DNA of 64,000 nucleotides from Anisus vortex (lineage: Eukaryota; Mollusca; Gastropoda; Planorbidae), in the NCBI GenBank assembly GCA_949126835.1, contig OX421500.1, forward strand, positions 18,172,181 to 18,236,180, written 5' to 3'. Positions 10,850 to 21,658 of the stretch are shown here, piece by piece. The translations under genes were made by a program, and so were the position numbers. The notes below the pieces were generated by a model. The model saw nothing but the letters and a program-made list of their open reading frames with translations, did no database searches and had not been told where the DNA came from. How positions within the stretch are numbered: position 1 is the stretch's first letter; the number at the start of each line of letters is the position of its first letter.

Positions 10850-12000
10850 TGACCCATTTCAGTCTGCTGAAGATGATGATAAAGATGAAGATGATAAAGA
10901 TAAAGATGATAAAAATGAAGATGATAAAGATGAAGATAATAACATAAATCAAGGCTGTAGATCCAGGACTGTGGATTAACGTCTTCGCTGATGATGTGGC
11001 TTACTGGATTTACTGTCGGCCCACTAACATTCAGCATCATTTTGGTCCCTTTGATAAAACTTGCCGTATTTATGCTGGATGAAAAATAAAAAGATGTTTT
11101 TCTCAAAAACTTCAATGGCACAAAGCAATCTTCACTTTGCCGATGACATAGATGGCTTAGCTGGCAGTAAAGATGAACTGAGGGAGTTAACAGCCGAACT
11201 AGAGAAAATATCAACGGCTAGTCTCTTCAGACTCCCAGAGGGCGGTGCAGGACCGAGACGAATGGCGTGAAATCATCCAACTGTCAAAATATGGTGCCCC
11301 AATGACCATCACTCGGGTTATAGGATAGAAGAAGAAGAAGATAGCACAATGCAAATGGTGAGCATTACTTGAGAGAATGGTTATTGTATTTACCATCCAC
11401 GGGATCTGTGTACTACTTTGTTTGTAAACTTTGTGCATCTAAAGGTTCCACAAGTTTGGCTGATAAAAATGGGCTCAGTGACTGGAAAAATAACATTCAC
11501 GTTCTAGTGGAAAATGTGCTGTGCTGTACACAATCACTAAATCTAATAGGCAGAATTGACGTTGACTCTTGTTAAGAGGCAGTAAACTTCTTCCATGCAG
11601 TGCAACTGATCATTTTTTTTCCTCAGCTTCAACCAACAGATGGAAGATTCTGAAAAGATGTCTTGTGAATGAAACGCTGGTAAAGTCTCTTTCTGATACC
11701 AGATGGGAAGCACATGCTGTTGCAACTGAAGCTATTATAAAGTTTCATCCTCAGATGCAAGCGTTAGAATGTTTACAAGAAGGCCAGTCACAGAAAGGGG
11801 ACACCAGAAGAGAAGAAGAAAGTATTTGCTCTTGTGCTTGTCTTTTGGGAAGAAGTGTTACAACATTTTCACAGGATCAGTCAAGCTCTACAATATAGAG
11901 CAAGCGGTACATCTTATTAAAATATGTGTAAATTTAAAGACTTTAAGAAGTAAAAAAGTGCGATTAAACCAAACAGAAGTGTACAAAACAAAAGGAATTT
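10850..12000 (+). pseudogene. hAT transposase pseudogene (TTF-type zinc finger / ZMYM1-like)
   Basis: Fragments read in several frames. First comes an Asp/Lys-rich tract (10869-10940). DPGLWINVFADDVAYWI near 10970 and FGPFDKTC near 11040 follow. After a LINE insertion comes ANGEHYLREWLLYLPSTG then YYFVCKLCASKG (11350-11440), the zinc-binding TTF-type finger. Further on is FFSASTNRWKILKRC then LSDTRWEAHAVATEAI (11615-11735), typical of the DUF4371/hAT catalytic region. hAT transposases move DNA by cut and paste and make 8-bp duplications. Frame changes and stops make this a pseudogene, and the C-terminal dimerisation domain is not visible. The nearby hAT MITE has unrelated sequence, so it need not have been mobilised by this gene. 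Confidence 0.75.
11129..11343 (+). mobile_element. LINE stub inserted in the hAT pseudogene, with TSD and GAA tail
   Basis: The insert begins with an RT fragment containing FADDIDGLAGSKDELREL (catalytic FADD box). It jumps to an ORF2 end reading DRDEWREIIQLSKYGAP and closes with a GAA repeat tail. The jump implies an internal deletion. GCACAAAGCAA (11118-11128) and GCACAATGCAA (11344-11354) flank it and differ by one base, fitting a LINE target duplication. The FADDID box fits an RTE-like or related clade. Confidence 0.75.
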
Positions 12001-12096
12001 AAGGAATTCTGAAAATAATTCTCTGGAGTCATCAAACAGCTTAAATATTAAGTGGTTAATGCAATTGGACCATCTTATTATTGTCTTCGCTGTGTC

Positions 12097-13134
12097 TTAC
12101 AGTTTACATTGCCTTAATGGTTCTGTGAAAATCTTGTGAAATGTTCGCCTAAAATTTGAACTCATGTTGTAGTAAATAAAAATATGGAAATTGGAATTCA
12201 ATGCGTCAAACAGAAAGTCAGTGACTGCTAACACACTGTACAGTTGAAAGTATTTTCCCTTGACATAAAATTCACTAACAGTATACGTTAATGTGTGAAA
12301 CACCAAGTCTGGTAATAAAGTGAGAATTAAAAAGCTGGCAACGACCACAACAAGCCTGATCACCTTTCTGTCTCTCAATGACGCTTGGTCGAAATTATTG
12401 TTTAGACCGTTTTTATGCATCGAAATTTTTCTCCAATTAGACATCACATTAAGTTTCCAGATTAAAATCAAACTGAAGATAATCAATATAGGAAATGACG
12501 TTATAACGGTGATAAAAAGCGATATGTATACAGGAATTATTACGGAGTTCCTGTCATGGCGATATATCATTCCAATCAATGTCTTGTTTAGATCAGGAAA
12601 CAATTTCCAATCCAGGTATATTTCTGAATATATCACAAAGCCTGGAAGTAAATTTAACATGAAGATCGCTACCATTGCTATAACAGTTCTTCTTTGGGTT
12701 ATGATCTGTTTGATTTTCAACGGTAAAGCGATACAAAGACATCTTTCAGCTGTCATGAAAACGTTGATCCAAGATTTTACTGGAACAAATATTCTACGAG
12801 GAAACTGAAAAAAATACGCAACTTCATTAGGGACGAAGACATTTTTAGCCAGTGTTTCAACCAATGGTGTACTAAACAACGTAGCAATGCTTGAAAGAAA
12901 GAACGTAATTGCATCTGCAATTGAAACTGATAACAATGATATGTTCGTTGAGGTATTCAGGCCTTGTTTGTAAAACACAATAATGTTCCCAATATTAAGT
13001 ATCAATCCAGAGATAGCCAGAGTAGTGTGGGCATAGTTTATAACATGTATAACTACAAAGCTGGTATCAGCATCCATAAAGTCATAGTTTGGTTCTGTTT
13101 CTATTACAGACTTATTTGATAGAGCTACATACAT
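12097..13134 (-). CDS. Rhodopsin-like GPCR, chemoreceptor-like (paralog A)
   Basis: A single-exon 345-residue protein with seven predicted membrane segments (about residues 32-56, 66-88, 114-138, 149-171, 198-228, 258-282, 298-322). An extracellular N-terminus carries an NKS glycosylation site at residue 7. TM1 has the GN..VF pattern and TM2 SIADA, as in class A receptors. It is unorthodox elsewhere. The DRY position reads ERC (130-132), the TM7 NPxxY position reads NSNFHIFIYY, and the TM3-loop cysteine pair is absent (cysteines only at 132, 134 and 343). These changes suggest a lineage-specific receptor family, perhaps chemosensory as in other gastropods; ligand and coupling are unknown. The closest relative in the window is the opposite-strand gene at 34899-35927, roughly 70% identical by eye. 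The first ATG is aligned with that paralog, which supports this start. Confidence 0.85.
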   Translation of the reverse strand: MYVALSNKSVIETEPNYDFMDADTSFVVIHVINYAHTTLAISGLILNIGNIIVFYKQGLNTSTNISLLSVSIADAITFFLSSIATLFSTPLVETLAKNVFVPNEVAYFFQFPRRIFVPVKSWINVFMTAERCLCIALPLKIKQIITQRRTVIAMVAIFMLNLLPGFVIYSEIYLDWKLFPDLNKTLIGMIYRHDRNSVIIPVYISLFITVITSFPILIIFSLILIWKLNVMSNWRKISMHKNGLNNNFDQASLRDRKVIRLVVVVASFLILTLLPDLVFHTLTYTVSEFYVKGKYFQLYSVLAVTDFLFDALNSNFHIFIYYNMSSNFRRTFHKIFTEPLRQCKL

Positions 13135-13930
13135 TGTCGAAGGCTAGAGTATACTAGCAATGAAATAGTTAGAACATTGTGACATATATATGATGATGAT
13201 GATTCGTGTCCATCGTTGTCGATGAGGACCATCCAATATCAGAGTCATACTTTTTATGGGTTTGAAGATGACTGATGAAGCCTATTTTCGCCCGAAAGTA
13301 TATACAACACACAATGACTGCCTTATAATTATAGGTATTTGATTTTTTTTAATGATTGTTATCAAATTTTATATTTTTAAAAAGTAGTATCTATTTATCA
13401 TTATGCGAGACTGAATTTTCTCTGTATGGTTCATACAAATTAAAATCTATACATCTACTAAACTATCTATAACGGTATTTAAAAATCGATTTTCTTTTGT
13501 TTCAAACTAAAAATTTTACTTGCCATGTGATTATTCGACTGAAAAGTCTGAATTACTAGATCAGTTCGCCTTCTTTAAAAATGATGTGTCATTATCTTTA
13601 TTATATCATTGAACGAGATAAATATAAACTATCAATAGAAGTGAGATTGAACTACTTATTAAGTTAAATATCTCTTTAAACTTCGTTGGAAAGTTATAAC
13701 GCAAAGTATAGTGTTAAGTTCTTTATTCATCTTGACTTTAGACTGCGATTTGAGTCAATAATTATTAATATCTTTGAAAAAAGTGTTTATTTTATTCTTT
13801 GTTTTGGTTGTTGCTGTTTAAAAATCAATGCTAATTACTGGCAAGTTAAATTTATTATAAAGAAAGGAAAATTCTCCTTCAACCATTGACTAAAACATTA
13901 TTCATGTTTTCATTCTCACTAACGTTTAGT
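13135..13930 (-). promoter_or_regulatory. Upstream flank of GPCR A, conserved with paralog B
   Basis: On the minus strand this flank shares blocks with 34090-34898. Examples are GTCAAGATGAATAAAGAACT (near 13717-13736), a TTTAAAGAGATATTTAACTTAATA-like block near 13660, TTATCTCGTTCAA near 13610, and ATGTTTTAGTCAATGG near 13890. The shared region may hold promoter and 5'-UTR sequence copied with the gene. About 150 bases near 13150-13320, including a short ATG/GAT repeat, are absent from paralog B and look like an insertion. A transcription start cannot be placed. Confidence 0.55.
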
Positions 13931-14689
13931 TTTTTTGTTTATTCTTTTTTTGTATTCGCTTTTGCCGTTTTTCAAAGTATGAACAAAAATGTTTTTCGAA
14001 GGAAAATATTGTATATTTGTTTGTGTTTGTATCAGGCTGACTCAGTGCCACAGTTATATTGATGTTTTTGTTATCACATTATTTAGGTATACATTACATT
14101 ACGAAGTTAGATAAAGAAAATGCAATTACGCTCAACAAATATAATTTTATGCAATTTTTATTACAAACTTTCTTTGCGTATGTTTTGAATACAATGGTTT
14201 TTTTTTTTGTTTACTTTTACTACATGCGAAATAAATGATAATGACAGTGAAGTTTATAATATACATTAGTGATACCTTTTTTTTAACTTCGCATAGACAT
14301 ATTATTACATTTTAACAAAATGTATTTTTTTAATATATATTTTAAATTAAGAACTGAATGATATTTTACATACATATATTGTTTAAAATTGAATCAGTGT
14401 TCTTGAAATTAAAAACATCATTATGACGTCGAAGTGACAAGTGCACCCTTTCACTGAAAACGTTATATTTGGCATTTACATTAAATTATGAATCGATACA
14501 GTTTTTTGAATGCAGATGTTCCACAAGGACAAACAAACAATGCCCAGAGACAATTACACATGTTTCACTTGTCACAATATTTATACCGTATAACATAATT
14601 TTTTGAATATCTGCTAATATATTTATGAAAACATGTTTTTTTCATAGTTGTGTGTAAAAAAATAAAATTGAGGTTTAGAAATGAATTGA
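13931..14689. other. AT-rich stretch, no feature seen
   Basis: T-rich tracts only; no supported gene. Confidence 0.5.
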
Positions 14690-14985
14690 TGTGCTTATAT
14701 AAGTATGACGATTGACTATATGAAATTGCAGTACATGTATAAGTATGACATTTGCGTATATAAAATTAATATGCATGTATAAGTATAACGATTGACTATA
14801 TAGAATTAATGTGCATGTATAAGTATGACATCAACTATATAGAATTAAAGTGCATGTATAAGTATTACAATTGGCTATATAAAATTAATGATTATGTATA
14901 AGTATGACAATCTACTAAATTAAATGTATGTGTATGTATACGTATGACAATTGGCTATATAAAATTAATGTGTATGTATAAGAAA
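14690..14985 (+). repeat. 40-bp tandem repeat, about 7 copies
   Basis: Units of 39-40 bp start near 14701, 14741, 14781, 14821, 14860, 14900 and 14940. Each contains ATGTATAAGTATGACA and a CTATATAAAATTAATG-like half. Copies are diverged. No coding potential. Confidence 0.85.
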
Positions 14986-15417
14986 ATTGTAAAAAAAAAA
15001 CGACGGCGTTGAAGCTGGCTGATCTTTTTGTGACTTCAACAAACGGAACACATTTAAAATGTAATAAATGAACTTTGTAGTGGGCAATCTATAACTGCAA
15101 GGGTATTTACAGTGTACGAAAAAAAATGTATCCCACGTGTGCTAGTAACTTATCTAAAAAAAAGCCCAAATAAATCATTCAGTCAGTCTGTAGGACGCTT
15201 GGCGACTTGATTTTGAGAGCACTTAAATATGACGTTGTATTAAAGACTCAAATAAGAGAACCGCTTACGCTATTTTTATAGCTTAAGAGTTGTGCTGTCG
15301 GTATGTAACCAAAAACGCAAAATCACAAAGACTTCCGCTGTAAATAACTTAAGATTGTATTCTTAATTTGAGTTCTGATTTATAATATACAAGCTATCCG
15401 AATCAATGGTATAATAG
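14986..15417. other. Spacer, no feature seen
   Basis: No gene or strong repeat is visible. Confidence 0.5.
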
Positions 15418-15606
15418 TATCTCTCTCTCTCTCTCTCTTCCCTCTCTCACTCCGCTCTCTCTCTGTCCGCTCTCTCTCTCTCCCCCTCTCTCTCTCTCCC
15501 TCTCCCTCTCTCTCTCTTTCTCTTTCTCTCTCCCTCTCTCTCTCCCTCTCTTTCTTTCTCTCCGACTGTCTCTCTCCGTTTTTCTATCTCTCCGTCTTTC
15601 TCTTTC
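15418..15606 (+). repeat. CT-rich microsatellite
   Basis: An imperfect (CT)n tract of about 190 bases with CCCT and TTTCT interruptions. A Arg/Glu-rich minus-strand frame across it is only a by-product. Confidence 0.9.
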
Positions 15607-17060
15607 ATGTTGTTTTCTTTCATGTTGAGACAACTACGAGTTGATACATTTGATTGTGTTTTTCTAGATTTTTATGTTTTGCTCAGGCAACCCATATCAT
15701 GCTCGGATGCCAATCTGAAAAATAGAATATTATTATGCATTTGATTTGGCATATTATGGGATCAGAAAATGTTTTTTTATGATTATCTATGCATTGATTT
15801 AGCGTAACAAAGGCATAAGTCTGTTGTTTGTTTTGAGTAACACAAATGCTTTTTTTTTTTTTCATTTTGACATTTCTTTTTTTTTTTTAATGAACAATCA
15901 GTGCTAACCATTAAAATGGAAATGTAATAGTTTAAACAGTCTAACATGTTCAAATATTGCATATAAACTATGTATATATATATATAATAAATGGAAAATA
16001 GTTGAACTAAAAAAGAACATTTATTAACGCTTTATTTTTGTTTGTGTAAAAATAAACGCATACAGTATTTTGAGTTTTATAGAAGATTGTTCTTATGGAC
16101 ACAGGCTTTACGATTTAACTAAACGAGCTATCAATTAATACTAATTTAAAAAAATTTCAGTTATAAAGTATTGACAATTTGCATTAAAATAAAACAAGGG
16201 TAAGAATTAGTTCGAGCAAAAATTGTACTAGAAGACTAGAAAAATGATTAGAAGAAAAAATAAACTTAAATAAAGTCTGTTTAAAGTTATTTGCAGCAGC
16301 TTGTTTGAAAAACCAACTTTCCTTTTATTCGTTGGATGTATAGGAAATTACAAGATAATTTAACTATAAACGCGCGATGCTATAAATAATTTGTTTAACT
16401 CCATTTATGTCAAAGTATTCACTATTAAAGTTGTTGCAATTAACGTCGGTTTTTTAACTCTTTGAAACCGGACTTAATGTCCCTGTTTTGCCGCAATTAT
16501 TTTAGTTATATGTATATTTTCTTAGCACCGCCTTTGTTTAAATTACTTTTTGTTTATTCTATAAACATTAACAAGTTATATCTGATTTTTGAAAATTGTA
16601 TAATCTACTATTATAAAATTTTTGTTTTCAAATTATATTAAAATAAAATAAAAAAATTTATTGAGGTGAAAACAATCAGAGCATTGCAAATTTAAATGAT
16701 AAAATACACTTAACAGAGGGTACAAAATAATCAAGCTGTAAATGATTTAGAATTTTCTCCATTTCAATATCAAAGGTAATCCATTTTTGAACACACGTTT
16801 CAGAATTAAATGTGATTGAGTCTTTGTCTTTCTACAACTTTTTATATAGGGGCCTACACATTACCGGTCCAGAAAAAATAATATAAAAAAATTACAAGTT
16901 TGTGAAATGAAATGTCCTTTTGAAGTATTTGCATGATTTATATATAAACAATATGTACATGTTCCATATTATTATTTTATAAATCTGATTTGGTATGCCA
17001 TATTTTAAAACAATCTTTTGTATGGAGGTGTGTTTGAACGCTGCAGCCTTTGCAAATAAA
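15607..17060. other. AT-rich stretch, no feature seen
   Basis: Poly-T/A runs and a short TA repeat near 15973; no gene seen. Confidence 0.55.
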
Positions 17061-17067
17061 CTTGCAC

Positions 17068-17845
17068 TGCTTTCTGTCTTTGTGGATACTGCACAACTGG
17101 CACCTTTTGTCTTTGTGGATACTGCACAACTGACACCTTCTGTCTTTGTGGATACTGCACAACTGGCCCCTTCTGTCTTTGTGGATACTGCACATCTAGG
17201 CATCTTCTGTCTTTGTGGAAACTGCACAACTGACACCTTCTGTCTTTGTGGATACTGCACAACTGGCCCCTTCTGTCTTTGTGGATACTACGCAACTGAC
17301 ACCTTCTGTCTTTGTGGATACTGCACAACTGGCCCCTTCTGTCTTTGTGGATACTGCACAACTGGCACATTCTGTCTTTGTGGATACTGCACAACTTGCC
17401 CATTCTGTCTTTGTGGATACTGCACAACTGGCAACTTCTGTCTTTGTGGATACTGCACAACTGGCAACTTCTGTCTTTGGGGATACTGCACGACTGGCAC
17501 CTTCTGTCTTTGGGGATACTGCACAACTGGCACATTCTGTCTTTGTGGATACTGCACAACTTGCCCATTCTGTCTTTGTGGATACTGCACAACTGGCAAC
17601 TTCTGTCTTTGTGGATACTGCACAACTGGCAACTTCTGTCTTTGGGGATACTGCACAACTGGCAACTTCTGTCTTTGGGGATACTGCACGACTGGCACCT
17701 TCTGTCTTTGGGGATACTGCACAACTGGCAACTTCTGTCTTTGTGGATACTGCACAACTGGCACTTTCTGTCTTTGTGGATACAGCACAACTGGCACCTT
17801 CTGTCTTTGTGGATACAGCCCAACTGGCACCTTCTGTCTTTGTCG
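17068..17845 (-). repeat. 33-bp minisatellite, about 24 units, open in all six frames
   Basis: The unit reads GTGGATACTGCACAACTGGC then ACCTTCTGTCTTT on the plus strand. I count 24 TGTCTTT units. A five-unit higher-order block (165 bp) is visible: the CACAT variant at 17366 recurs at 17531, with the same order of variants after it. Because 33 is a multiple of three and the unit lacks stops, every frame stays open. One minus frame gives an 11-residue repeat HKDRRCQLCSI with a CxxC in each unit. That frame continues from the C-terminal end of a piggyBac transposase remnant just upstream on the minus strand. Most likely the array is an expanded end of that transposase gene; host coding use is unproven. 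Confidence 0.9.
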
Positions 17846-17861
17846 GTGTAAACAATTATGT

Positions 17862-18330
17862 GCTTTGCACCCTCAAGTCTCTCCTTGGGATTATTTCCTG
17901 GTCGTCCATGTGCGGCATATGTTTCTGTGGTGGCTGGCATAATTGAAGAAGTTTTTTGCAAAAATTATCTGGCAACTGCAGTTTGAGCTTTTTCAGCGTT
18001 AGGGTAAGTTTTTTCACAGTTGCGGATCTCGTAAGCCTGTAAAGGATATAGGCATTGATGGTGTTAACTTTTAGCATCTAGTAAAAAGATATTTTTCGAC
18101 CACTTTCTATTTTTCCTCATGTGCTGTCCGAAATAACACACCATTTAGTCTGCTCTGTCGGAACTGTTCATACAGTAATTATATGCTTCTTTGGCTGCAG
18201 GCACCACCTTGCCTTTTTCTTTAACCCTTTTTATGTCCAAGGTATTAGTAGAAAAGAAAATAACTAGGGTTTTTGCCTTTTTTATCCTTCGAAGACAAAT
18301 TTTCCATCCGATGATCATTTCATCTATGAA
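17862..18330 (-). pseudogene. piggyBac-family transposase C-terminal remnant
   Basis: Minus-strand reading from about 18330 gives AKTLVIFFSTNTLDIKRVK, then GKVVPAAKEAYNYCMN. Directly after is SDRAD, a stop, and MVCYF, which matches the DRxDQ block holding the last catalytic Asp of piggyBac transposases. RKNRKWSKNIF and, one frame over, VNTINAYILYRLT follow; both are standard blocks of the family. After another shift, KERLEGAKHI leads to RRCQLC, where the family has its Cys-rich DNA-binding tail. At least one stop and two frameshifts make it a pseudogene. The N-terminal half is not evident upstream. The enzymes excise and insert at TTAA. Confidence 0.8.
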
Positions 18331-19414
18331 TACATATTGGCAAATTATGTTAGATTAGTCAGGTCTGTAGCAGGTAAGGAAAGCTATAAGCAAGATAACC
18401 TGATTTTATTTTTTGTAATAAAAACAGAGTCAACATTAAACTAGGCATAAAGTTTAAAATCTAACAGTATGCTAAGGGGTATATGTAACTAATTGATAAA
18501 TAGCCAATGTATTGATCTCAATATATCAGATCAACTTGTACATGTAATAAATCAGAAAAAAAAGCTTACTTTTCAACACCTCCTCAGGAAGAGCTGATTT
18601 ACACGAATAAAAAAAAATCAATGCAGCATCACCCTTTGGTGCATACATTTGATATAACAATCCAAACCTTAAATTAAGTTAAACTTTACAGTTTGCTGGA
18701 GTCTGTTTCGTATGTTAAGCGTGAAAGGTCAAGGCGGTGAATCTCTTATCAGGCAGATTGTGTAAAAGAAACCTAAAATGTTGCTTATGAGGAAATGTTA
18801 AATCCCCATTTGAGGAAAGTAATGTTGGGGTTGGGTGTGCGGTTGCATACAATTCTATAATTTATACCATTCTAATGAGTACAAAATAGAAATAAATACG
18901 CATACAAATGTTTACTTTTATAACTAGAATTTGTGTTGACGGGAATAAAAGAAAAACAAACAAATGCAATTTATTGGTTTGGTAAAGACGCATTTAAAAA
19001 TATAATACACCATCGTTTTACACGCACTTTATGTTATAGTACAAGCACCTGCTCTTTATTACTGAACGAAGAGCGGTCCTCCTGGTACTATGTCATTGTC
19101 ATAAAGAAAGAAAGACACTAAGTGTGTCATATGTAACATTATTTTTATGTTGGTCGCTTGACGTATTCTTACATATTATCCTTCTAAACATGTTGCCGTT
19201 CGTCGCCGTTCGTATATATATATAAAGTTGGAAAATTACAACCAAGATGGTACTGCTGATGTTGCAGTGTGATTTAATATTAATGATTCCATACATGGGT
19301 GGGCCACACTAACGAACATATATTTATTTAGCGGACACTTTGGAAGTTCGAATGAAAGTTTAATACAACAAAATAACAGTTAGACAACAGAGTCCACGTA
19401 AATTACAATATATA
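18331..19414. other. AT-rich stretch, no clear feature
   Basis: No gene is supported. Degenerate piggyBac N-terminal sequence may persist near 18540-18700 on the minus strand but is too weak to claim. Confidence 0.5.
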
Positions 19415-19904
19415 TCTATATATAATAAGAGTGTTTGTCCGCATTCGGATCCCCATTGGTCTATTTGAAATCACGTGAGTTAATGTTACTGACCTATTTA
19501 GGCCTAGGCCTATATACTGTTTAATAATTTTTCACATCGGACATGTGTATTTGCTAGCTCAGTGTTAAACGTGGCGGATTTATATGCGGGCGACCCGGGT
19601 TCGATTCTCCAGTTAGACTATACGTTTTTTTTCGACAATTTTTTATTTTAAACTTTTAAATCAAAAGACATTGTGAATCTACAGGCAATTTAGATTTTTG
19701 TTAAATAAAAATACTTGCCTATATTTTTACCCGATTACAATATTTATTTTAAATTACTTTCCTAAAAGTCTTCAGTAAAAAAAAAAAAAAAATTAAACAT
19801 AAGATTTCTAGCTTTCTTGTAAGTGTAGTTTATAAATTTGTTATCTGCACCTTATAGTCCTGTTGTTTTTTTTTCACCCGGGCAACGCCGGGCAGTGTAG
19901 CTTG
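19415..19904 (+). mobile_element. Candidate non-autonomous Helitron, about 490 bp
   Basis: The left end starts TC after an A. The right end has a strong hairpin (CCCGG GCAACG CCGGG, 19877-19892), then eight bases, CTTG and a flanking T. Helitrons have 5' TC, a 3' hairpin, a CTRR end and insert between A and T. CTTG departs from CTRR at one base. No long inverted repeats or target duplication are expected. A 10-bp direct repeat TATATAATAA (19419-19428 and 19910-19919) is the main rival reading: a SINE-like insert with target duplications. Confidence 0.45.
19552..19622 (+). other. tRNA-like sequence with A- and B-box
   Basis: TAGCTCAGTGTTAA resembles a Pol III A-box and GGGTTCGATTC a B-box, about 40 bases apart, with a T8 run shortly after. 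No convincing cloverleaf folds, so it is a tRNA pseudogene or a SINE head inside the surrounding repeat. Confidence 0.5.
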
Positions 19905-19947
19905 TTCACTATATAATAAAATGTACACTTATCCTTGATTGCATTGA

Positions 19948-19953
<6 letters not shown>

Positions 19954-20039
<86 letters not shown>
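19954..20039. repeat. (TA)n microsatellite
   Basis: An uninterrupted AT dinucleotide run of about 86 bases. Confidence 0.95.
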
Positions 20040-20042
<3 letters not shown>

Positions 20043-20792
20043 TACTCCATATAGTTTAACTTGACTATTAAAACCTAATCACAATTTCATCAAATTTACT
20101 AAGTCCATAACTTGAGACTTGACTCAATAAATCAAAGTCCATCAATTTCTCAACAGAGCTAGAAGAAAACATCTTTACATCTTAAGTATCCACAGTGTCA
20201 TGAATTTTCTTTTAAAAAAAAAATAGGAATAAAAAGTAAATGTTCTTAGAGTTTAGAAAAGTTTGAAAATAGATACACAGAAAAGTGCATCATTTCAATG
20301 ACACATGTGACACAAGTTAACACACAGTTAAAACATTGGCATGGTGGGGCAGGCTAAAAGTAGGATAAAAAATAAATAAACTCGCGGCATCTGTTTTAGC
20401 AAGTTTCTCAATATTAGATGTAGAAAATTATCGAACACTAACTTTAACTTGCTAAGAGAACATTTCATCACATCAACAGTTAAATAGACCTATACGCATG
20501 TCCATTTATACATGTACATGAAAATGCAAAATAAATCATATAAACACATGGATAATAATTTGTTACAAGAACAAACATGAATAAAAAGTTACTTATGATT
20601 TCTTGACAAGTCAAAATGCCCGTCAAAATGAAGGAGACACGAATGCCTACAGTGTGTTTTGTTAAGATAGAAAAAAAAAATATTGAAACAAAAAACTGGA
20701 GTGAGAACGTTTCTTTTGGGGTGTTTAGTTTTAGTTCTTTTAAATTGTTTCTGGTCGCCATGAACCTGGCATGGTTCACAGTCATTTCATTT
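20040..20792. other. AT-rich stretch, no feature seen
   Basis: Short open frames on both strands overlap each other and lack protein features. Confidence 0.5.
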
Positions 20793-21658
20793 CCAGACAC
20801 TTAATCCTCGTCACTTAATCCCCGTCACATAATCCTCGAGTTAATTAATCCCCGAGTTACTTAATCCCCAGACACTTAATCCTAAAGACTTAATCCTAAA
20901 AATGCAATTTTAGGTATAGAACAAGGACTACTGAAGACAGGACGTGCAGACTTGAATTTCTGACTTAGCTAGCTACGGCCAGTTTTTTTAACAGTAGCGA
21001 TACACTCGCTAGGTATAGAATTATAAAATCAGATCGAAATATAAATCATAACAAACAAAAAAAAGTTAATTGTTCCATATACAATTTTTTATTTTGTTAT
21101 TAAGAGTTTGTGAGGTGAGTGTGTTTATTTAAAATCAGTTTAACAGAAAAGCTCAAGATCGGAGATACGACAACATTGCCGCTTCAAGGACATAGATCCA
21201 TTGGACATCTTGAGTCTGAGTAAGAGTGGTATCCTATTTTTATCCACCGTCCTATTTATCCGTCGTGCTTTTTATCATCAAAGCGAACCCGGCGCACGGC
21301 CGTATCAAACAAAGGTGGAGCCGACCGCTAGTTACCGGTACCACCGGTGACCAAGTTAAATAAACATTGTCGAGCTATCAAGCCAGTGGCAATACTGGGA
21401 TAAACGACGACGAAACTTTATCCCCTTGACCGTTTCATTTTCTTTTATCTTGAAACGTAGATATCAATTAATGTTCTGTTAATTAGTATAATAGATCGTC
21501 ACAGGAGGAGGCCCTTAAGTCTACCATAAGACAACTGCTAAAATTGTCAGCCACATATTGCTTTAGAAAGGATTAAGCGTCTGGGGATTAAGTGTCTGGG
21601 GATTAAGTGACTTGAGGATAAGGTGACAGGGATTAAGTGACCAGGATTAATTGTCTGG
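20793..21658. mobile_element. Foldback-type element, 866 bp, with repetitive inverted ends
   Basis: The left arm (20793-20899) starts CCAGACACTTAATCCTCGTC. The right arm (21567-21658), read in reverse, starts CCAGACAATTAATCCTGGTC. The first 36 positions agree at about 33. Each arm is built from short CTTAATCCCC(A/G)GA subunits of about 17 bases, so the arms can fold on themselves and on each other. No target duplication was found. The core has no open frame of note. This fits Foldback/Galileo-like DNA elements or a MITE with subterminal repeats. Confidence 0.7.

Noticed and set aside
15403..15633. Arg/Glu-rich protein
   Set aside because: Translation of a CT microsatellite.
16995..17961. Long open frames on both strands of the 33-bp array as genes
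   Set aside because: All six frames are open because of the repeat period; overlapping frames cannot all be real and none has flanking gene signals other than the piggyBac tail.
19552..19622. Functional tRNA gene
   Set aside because: Box A and B are present but acceptor and anticodon arms do not pair convincingly.
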